A DNA stretch of 8,828 bases. It comes from JAHFLQ01 sp964432465 (GTDB lineage: Bacteria; Patescibacteriota; Minisyncoccia; UBA6257; WO2-44-18). The notes beneath the pieces were generated by a model, which worked only from the letters and a program-made list of their open reading frames with translations, made no database searches and was not told where the DNA came from. Within the stretch, counting starts at the first letter, position 1. Every line of letters starts with the position of its first letter. The stretch lies in the NCBI GenBank assembly GCA_964432465.1, contig CAYSNI010000040.1, positions 1-8,828 on the forward strand, read 5' to 3'. A program made the translations under genes and the position numbers. Shown one piece after another: positions 5,278-8,828 of the stretch.

Positions 5278-6579
5278 TTACTGACCGCTGACTATCTTTT
5301 GTAAGACCATTCTTAAAAGCACAGTTTTTTGTTTGTAATTCTTTGGTTTTTTATCCATGAACTCCTCAATCTCAAATTTAATAAACTCGGCGATAAACCG
5401 CTGCAACTCAACCCGATCTTTTGATCCTAATTTTTCTTTCCCCAGATATTTGTCTAGCTCTTTTTGTAACTCATCCAACGGCTGATTGCCAAGTTCAAAT
5501 TCTTTAACTGATGCTTGGATGTTATCCACTACTACCCGCTCAAGCATTTCGTCAATTCGCGCCTGAAAATTACTTATCGGTAAATTTTTTAATTCTTCAA
5601 AATCAAAACTTTCTTTCCGAGACTCTAATCTTTCCAGGTATTCCTGCGCCTCTTCATAAATGGCTAGCGCCTGCTTCTGATCCGGCTTGCCGATTAATTT
5701 TTCCATTTTGGTCACGCATCTTTGAGTCATAATCTTGAAAACTTCTTTAGCCGGTTCGAAATTTTCAAAAAATTGTTTTTTTAAAATCCCGTCTAGCTCT
5801 TTTCGTGCTTCCTTCAGAGTTGGGTAGTCTTTAATGAACTCCTTTTTTCTCCCTAGATCTACCAGCTGATCATCTAGTTCTTGAAAAAAATGGCTTCGTT
5901 CTTGTCTGCCCATTTCCCTAACTGCTTTTCTGGTAATCCTTCCTTTAGGCTTAAAGAGATCCTCAATTAAGGCGTAATTTTTAGGATTCGCCCACTTACG
6001 CCAGCCGGCAGACCATTTGCCAACATCCTTTTTTTCTTCCAAATATTTCTTTTGCTTCTCCAGCTCTTGAGCCACATTTTCTAAATTCTGCTCTCCGCCG
6101 AGTTCAATTATTTTAATTTCCAGCTCAGCATTTTCCCGCTTCAGCCCTTGATAATTCGCTAACTGCTCCGAAAGACCAATCATCATTTCCGGATTCTTCC
6201 GCGCCTCTTCAGCCAGAAAGCCCTCAAGTGCTTCAAAATCTTTTTTAGCAAACTCAATTCCGAAATTTGGTTCCAACTCTTTTTTATATAAATCCGGTAA
6301 TTCAATTTTTAAAAACTCCCGGCTTTCATAAGCTCGGTAGCGATGCTCAATTTCTTTTATATTTTCTTCGGTCAAATCTAATTCAGCGGTATCTTCAAAT
6401 TCTGCCAAAAAATTCAGAAACTCCCTATCATTAATAACGGCGCGTAGTTCAAACGGCTGGGATCGGAACTTCTTTTCTTTCTTCCGCTCGCCTAAAAGAT
6501 CGCCATAATCGATCGGCGCTGTATGCTCAACTTTTCCTTCCCCGCTCGGCTCCGGCACTTCCTCAAAACTTTTTGCCAT
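5278..6579 (-). CDS. 433-aa charged, helical, coiled-coil-rich orphan protein
   Basis: I do not recognise the family. The protein is soluble, rich in Glu, Lys and Leu, with no signal peptide, membrane segment or cysteine cluster. Heptad-like stretches are visible at about 125-195 and again through about 245-365, suggesting an elongated helical or coiled-coil protein. A more basic, aromatic patch lies near 195-235 (GWRKWANPKNY onward). The ATG at 6579 shares one base with the stop of the GIY-YIG frame (TAATG), which supports both this start and translational coupling. The 81-aa orphan follows 5 nt downstream. Base use is AT-leaning (22/60 GC at 5461-5520), typical of this genome. It could be a lineage-specific structural or scaffold protein; nothing indicates an enzyme. 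Confidence 0.85.
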   Translation of the reverse strand: MAKSFEEVPEPSGEGKVEHTAPIDYGDLLGERKKEKKFRSQPFELRAVINDREFLNFLAEFEDTAELDLTEENIKEIEHRYRAYESREFLKIELPDLYKKELEPNFGIEFAKKDFEALEGFLAEEARKNPEMMIGLSEQLANYQGLKRENAELEIKIIELGGEQNLENVAQELEKQKKYLEEKKDVGKWSAGWRKWANPKNYALIEDLFKPKGRITRKAVREMGRQERSHFFQELDDQLVDLGRKKEFIKDYPTLKEARKELDGILKKQFFENFEPAKEVFKIMTQRCVTKMEKLIGKPDQKQALAIYEEAQEYLERLESRKESFDFEELKNLPISNFQARIDEMLERVVVDNIQASVKEFELGNQPLDELQKELDKYLGKEKLGSKDRVELQRFIAEFIKFEIEEFMDKKPKNYKQKTVLLRMVLQKIVSGQ

Positions 6580-6882
6580 TATCGGGTAAGTAGAAACTCG
6601 ACTTCATTTTTTGACTTCGACATTTGGTTAAAAAAATATTCTTTCAGCATAGCTTTGATTGCACGACTGCCATTGTTACTTTTAAGATATCCCTCTCTGC
6701 GTTTCGCGTCCAGTCGATTCCCAAATGCTTCGTAATGTATCAGATCCCAGGGTTTCTGTGATTTCGTCGAAAAAATTTAAACCCCGATTATGCTCTTGCA
6801 ATCTCTTCGTGAGGTCCGTGGTATAACCGATATAGAGAGATCGGGAATTGACGCTTTGTAATATATACACGTAGAAGAACAT
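6579..6882 (-). pseudogene. GIY-YIG endonuclease (UPF0213/URI type), frame broken at a T6 run
   Basis: Reading from ATG 6882 gives a clean GIY-YIG start: FYVYIL at 3-8, YIG at 17-19, R27 and H31. After residue 37 (…RGLNF) the frame goes wrong and meets a stop at 6682-6684. Skipping one T of the six at 6770-6775 (minus strand) restores the family sequence: STKSQKPWDLIHYEA, then KRREGYLK with the expected Glu63, and a tail to residue 100 ending at the TAA at 6579-6581. That stop forms TAATG with the next gene, so the restored frame is surely ancestral. The family uses the Tyr, Arg and Glu set for metal-dependent single-domain DNA cleavage. The break may be a real mutation, phase variation or an assembly error. 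The gene runs almost exactly from one inverted repeat to the other. Confidence 0.85.
6582..6606 (-). repeat. inverted repeat end at the 3' side of the GIY-YIG gene
   Basis: Bases 6582-6606 match the complement of 6885-6909: TCGGG, then AAGT, then AAACTCGACT are shared. There is one extra T (6587) and there are a few substitutions. This copy encodes the last residues of the restored GIY-YIG frame (NEVEFLLTR), so the repeat and the coding end coincide. Confidence 0.6.
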
Positions 6883-6884
6883 AA

Positions 6885-6909
6885 TCGCAGTCGAGTTTTC
6901 ACTTCCCGA
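6885..6909 (+). repeat. inverted repeat end upstream of the GIY-YIG gene; dispersed repeat copy 2
   Basis: It lies two bases beyond the ATG of the GIY-YIG gene. It is inverted relative to 6582-6606, and its first 22 bases are 21/22 identical to 112-133 in the same orientation. The pair brackets about 328 bp that hold only the GIY-YIG gene. Confidence 0.65.
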
Positions 6910-6911
6910 CA

Positions 6912-6948
6912 TTGCTGATATTCTACAATTAACTAATAATCTATACAA
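6912..6948. promoter_or_regulatory. possible overlapping divergent promoters, GIY-YIG operon and rsmA
   Basis: On the minus strand, TAGAAT (complement of 6920-6925) lies 17 bp after a poor TTGTAT (complement of 6943-6948). On the plus strand, TTGCTG (6912-6917) is followed after 16 bp by TAATAA (6934-6939). Both are weak matches in an AT-rich gap. They are supported mainly by the divergent layout of the flanking genes. Confidence 0.35.
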
Positions 6949-6952
6949 CGCT

Positions 6953-7744
6953 ATGCCTCGATTCCTCGGACAGCACTTTTTGATCAATAAATCCGCGATT
7001 ATAAAAATCATCGCGTCTTTAGATTTAAGACCGGGAGAAAATGTCATCGAAATCGGACCGGGCGAAGGCGCTCTGACAATCCCGCTTGCTGAAGAATGCC
7101 GAAAGATCGGCTGTAAATTAATTGCTATCGAAAAAGACGCTAAGCTGGCCGGGGAAATAATCAACCGCCTCCCGGAAGTAGACGTGGTCAAGGGTGACGC
7201 CCTGAAGGAACTACCCAAAATCGCTAGGAAAATAACTTCCTACAAACTCGTAGGTAATATTCCTTATTATATAACCGGTAAATTATTAAGAATTATTGGT
7301 GAAATCAGCGAAAAACCGGAAAGAATAGTGCTGATGATTCAGAAGGAGGTAGCAGAGCGACTTTCCGCCCAGCCTCCGGCCATGAATCTGCTCGCCGCGG
7401 CTACTCAGATCTGGTCAAAACCGGAAATACTACTAAATCTTAAACCTAAAGATTTCAATCCGCCTCCGGAAGTCGATTCTTCGGTCATAAAGCTGGAAAT
7501 AGAGCTAAAAATCAAAGAAATTGCGGCTTCAGAGACTTATTACCGCTTTATAAAGATCGCCTTTAAGCAGCCTCGAAAAACACTTCTAAACAACTTATCC
7601 ACAGGGCTGAATCTGTCTAAAGAAGACACTCTCAAAATTATGAAAAAATACGGCCTAACGGGCGAAGAGAGGCCGCAAAACTTGAGCCTAAATACGCTTA
7701 TTAGCTTGTCCCAAGCATTACAAAGGTACCCTGAGCCCCAATAG
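6953..7744 (+). CDS. rsmA: 16S rRNA (adenine-N6,N6)-dimethyltransferase RsmA/KsgA
   Basis: The enzyme dimethylates the two adjacent adenines in the terminal helix of 16S rRNA with S-adenosylmethionine, during late 30S assembly. The 263-aa protein has the family's LGQHFL at 5-10. The SAM-binding EIGPGEGALT is at 33-42, the ribose-binding acidic residue E60 is in AIEKD, and GDAL is at 81-84. The catalytic NIPYY is at 102-106, the substrate-side FNPPPEVDS at 168-176 and FKQPRKTLLNNL at 204-215, followed by the small C-terminal helical domain. Length is close to the usual 265-275; the short N-terminus before LGQHFL is slightly trimmed. ATG 6953 is used, with no Shine-Dalgarno visible. Its 3' end overlaps the convergent small secreted-protein gene by 44 nt. 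Confidence 0.95.
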   Translation: MPRFLGQHFLINKSAIIKIIASLDLRPGENVIEIGPGEGALTIPLAEECRKIGCKLIAIEKDAKLAGEIINRLPEVDVVKGDALKELPKIARKITSYKLVGNIPYYITGKLLRIIGEISEKPERIVLMIQKEVAERLSAQPPAMNLLAAATQIWSKPEILLNLKPKDFNPPPEVDSSVIKLEIELKIKEIAASETYYRFIKIAFKQPRKTLLNNLSTGLNLSKEDTLKIMKKYGLTGEERPQNLSLNTLISLSQALQRYPEPQ

Positions 7745-8051
7745 CCCCGGCTTCACAGTTTCCACTAGGGCAAGTGCAGGCTCCGCCGGGAGAAGCTAGG
7801 CCAAGAACATGGCGGCCGGAGAAAGGCGCGAACTTTGCGTATAACCTAGCTCCAGGACTATACATAAAGCTACCTCCTCTAGGCGCTCCCACAAAGAGCA
7901 GAACTCCATTAGCGCAAAAAATCTGGCTATAAACTAACCCTCCCACTGGAATTAGACCCTTAAAGCCGATGGCGCTCGCCGGAGCAAAACCGATAAACAG
8001 GGTGCCAAGAGTTAAGATAATTATTAACAGGAGCCTTATATGCTTAAACAT
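7701..8051 (-). CDS. small secreted Cys/Gly-rich protein ending in GTS
   Basis: The 116-aa precursor has a textbook signal peptide: K3/R6, a hydrophobic core (7-21) and a likely signal peptidase I site after APASA (residue 27). The mature part, about 89 aa, is rich in Gly, Pro and aromatics, with C46, C92, C94 and C99. It shows the pattern GAPRGGSFMYSPGARLYA (55-72), then a LGLASPGG block (83-90) and AQGTFVMLGTS at the C-terminus. From memory, similar short exported proteins with PRGG, YxPG, PGG and a final GTS recur in Parcubacteria, often near secretion or pilus-like genes; their function is unknown to me. It is divergent from the 237-aa exported protein, across 26 bp, and overlaps the rsmA end. 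Confidence 0.8.
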   Translation of the reverse strand: MFKHIRLLLIIILTLGTLFIGFAPASAIGFKGLIPVGGLVYSQIFCANGVLLFVGAPRGGSFMYSPGARLYAKFAPFSGRHVLGLASPGGACTCPSGNCEAGAIGAQGTFVMLGTS

Positions 8052-8077
8052 GGGATATCTATATAATAATATAGTAC
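8052..8077. promoter_or_regulatory. 26-bp AT-rich divergent promoter spacer
   Basis: A perfect TATAAT (8062-8067) lies 10 nt before the ATG at 8078, and the minus strand offers TATTAT near the same place for the 116-aa gene. No good -35 is seen on either strand. If these -10 boxes are used, both mRNAs would be nearly leaderless, which fits the absence of Shine-Dalgarno sequences. Confidence 0.45.
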
Positions 8078-8791
8078 ATGATTAGGAAGGCAACCGCTTT
8101 ATTTTTAATTACAGGATCTTTAATTTTTGCGTTTTTGATATTAAACGAAAAAAACATTTTTTCCCAAAATAAGCCCTTAACTAAAATTGATCTTGCTGGA
8201 TCTTTAACAAAAAATTCAGAAATACCAGCAGATACCGAGACAAATGCCACCGCGCTCGTGGCGGATCAAATAGCGCAAGCTTTTTCTGAAATAAACGCTA
8301 ATGTCCAAGTAGAGCCGGAAAGAATCGCGGCGGAAATTTTCTCAAAAAACATAGATACTTATGATTTTTCCAAATTTAATCCAAAAATCAGCGATACCGA
8401 CCTCAACGTTATCCTCTCCGAAGATAAGAAAATTGCGGAAAATTATTTTAAAAATCTCGGCGTTATTATCAAGAAAGACTTAGCGAAAAAAACTGAATTT
8501 TTAAATCAGCCAAATTCAACAGAAGATTTTAAAAAACTTTCTTTAGCTTACGGTGAAGCTATCCAGAAAATATACCAACTAATCGTACCGCAAAATATGC
8601 TAGAACTGCACCGGGAGGAATTACGACTTTTAACTATCAGGAAAATGGCGTTTGATGCTCTCGCCGACTATTTATCTGATCCCGTTAACGCTCTCGCCGC
8701 GGCCACTATTTTGCCGGAAGTAGATAAATTATTTCTAGAGTTAGGCGCGTTACAAATAGATTTTATGCAAACTCATAAGATAAATATATGA
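8078..8791 (+). CDS. signal-anchored exported protein, 237 aa, unknown function
   Basis: A short basic N-terminus (R3, K4) is followed by a hydrophobic segment (about 5-23). This is either a signal anchor or a signal peptide without an obvious cleavage motif. The rest is a helical, Lys/Glu-rich domain facing outward, with no cysteine. A recognisable block near the C-terminus reads IVPQNMLELHREELRLL (169-185), then SDPVNALAA (200-208). I recall similar VP…LHxxLL…DPxxAL patterns in Parcubacteria exported proteins that sit next to secretion-like genes, but I cannot name the family. The stop overlaps the next ATG (ATGA, 8788-8791), so the two are translationally coupled. It is AT-rich (17/60 GC at 8461-8520). 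Confidence 0.8.
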   Translation: MIRKATALFLITGSLIFAFLILNEKNIFSQNKPLTKIDLAGSLTKNSEIPADTETNATALVADQIAQAFSEINANVQVEPERIAAEIFSKNIDTYDFSKFNPKISDTDLNVILSEDKKIAENYFKNLGVIIKKDLAKKTEFLNQPNSTEDFKKLSLAYGEAIQKIYQLIVPQNMLELHREELRLLTIRKMAFDALADYLSDPVNALAAATILPEVDKLFLELGALQIDFMQTHKINI

Positions 8792-8828
8792 TTAAAAAAA
8801 TTACTCTTATTTTTTGCTTACTTTCAAC
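8788..8828 (+). CDS. start of a second exported protein, cut by the window end
   Basis: The ATG overlaps the previous stop as ATGA. The visible codons give MIKKITLIFCLLS, a basic tip followed by a hydrophobic run, typical of a signal peptide. The Cys at residue 10 may or may not belong to a lipobox; too little is seen. It is likely co-transcribed with the 237-aa gene. Confidence 0.6.
   Translation, partial: MIKKITLIFCLLS

Noticed and set aside
6770..6775. Programmed frameshift at the T6 run
   Set aside because: Six T is short for efficient transcriptional slippage, and I see no stimulatory stem or start-like signal; a simple indel is the more economical reading.
6682..7218. 178-aa minus-strand frame spanning the GIY-YIG start and rsmA
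   Set aside because: Its first part is antisense to rsmA and its last part is the out-of-frame tail of the GIY-YIG gene; only the segment from ATG 6882 is real.

Overview
The window looks like a piece of a small, AT-leaning bacterial genome of the Candidate Phyla Radiation (Patescibacteria, Parcubacteria-like). This is inferred from gene character, not from a marker phylogeny. The clues are very tight packing (4-nt stop/stop overlap, 1-nt TAATG junction, 44-nt convergent overlap, ATGA overlap), starts mostly without a Shine-Dalgarno, several small lineage-type orphans, a compact UvrD-like helicase, a LysM-M23 peptidase, and a small secreted protein of a type familiar from Parcubacteria (C-terminal GTS).

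Left part (1-2035): a two-gene island unlike the rest. A consensus sigma70 promoter (137-164) drives an orphan protein with two zinc-knuckle-like CxxC pairs and a basic RGG-type tail (258-1094). It ends in a strong intrinsic terminator (1106-1159). A 52-nt near-perfect hairpin (1164-1215) follows, then a strong Shine-Dalgarno and a translin/TRAX-family gene (1245-1997) with its own terminator (2005-2035). GC is clearly higher here: 39/60 and 43/60 in samples of gene 1 and 34/60 in gene 2, against 26/60, 22/60 and 17/60 in samples of later genes.

Middle part (2058-5272): a membrane-anchored LysM-LysM-M23 cell-wall hydrolase on the minus strand is divergent from a short UvrD/PcrA-type helicase. 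The roughly 175-bp space between them is a compound imperfect palindrome. The helicase converges on a minus-strand operon.

That operon (6882 down to 5027) reads GIY-YIG endonuclease (frame-disrupted), then a 433-aa charged helical orphan, then an 81-aa orphan. The GIY-YIG gene is flanked by inverted repeats of about 25 bp. A further, almost identical copy of one repeat lies at 112-133, just upstream of the strong promoter. This suggests a small dispersed, possibly mobile, element.

Right part (6953-8828): rsmA (16S rRNA dimethyltransferase) on the plus strand converges on a small secreted Cys-containing protein. That gene is divergent from a signal-anchored 237-aa protein, which is coupled through an ATGA overlap to another exported protein cut by the window end. 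The last three look like a cell-surface or secretion neighbourhood.

Most worth a second look: the translin gene with TRAX-like acidic residues behind a long hairpin in its own leader, next to a zinc-knuckle orphan in a GC-rich island; and the inverted-repeat-flanked GIY-YIG gene. No CRISPR array, rRNA or tRNA was seen.
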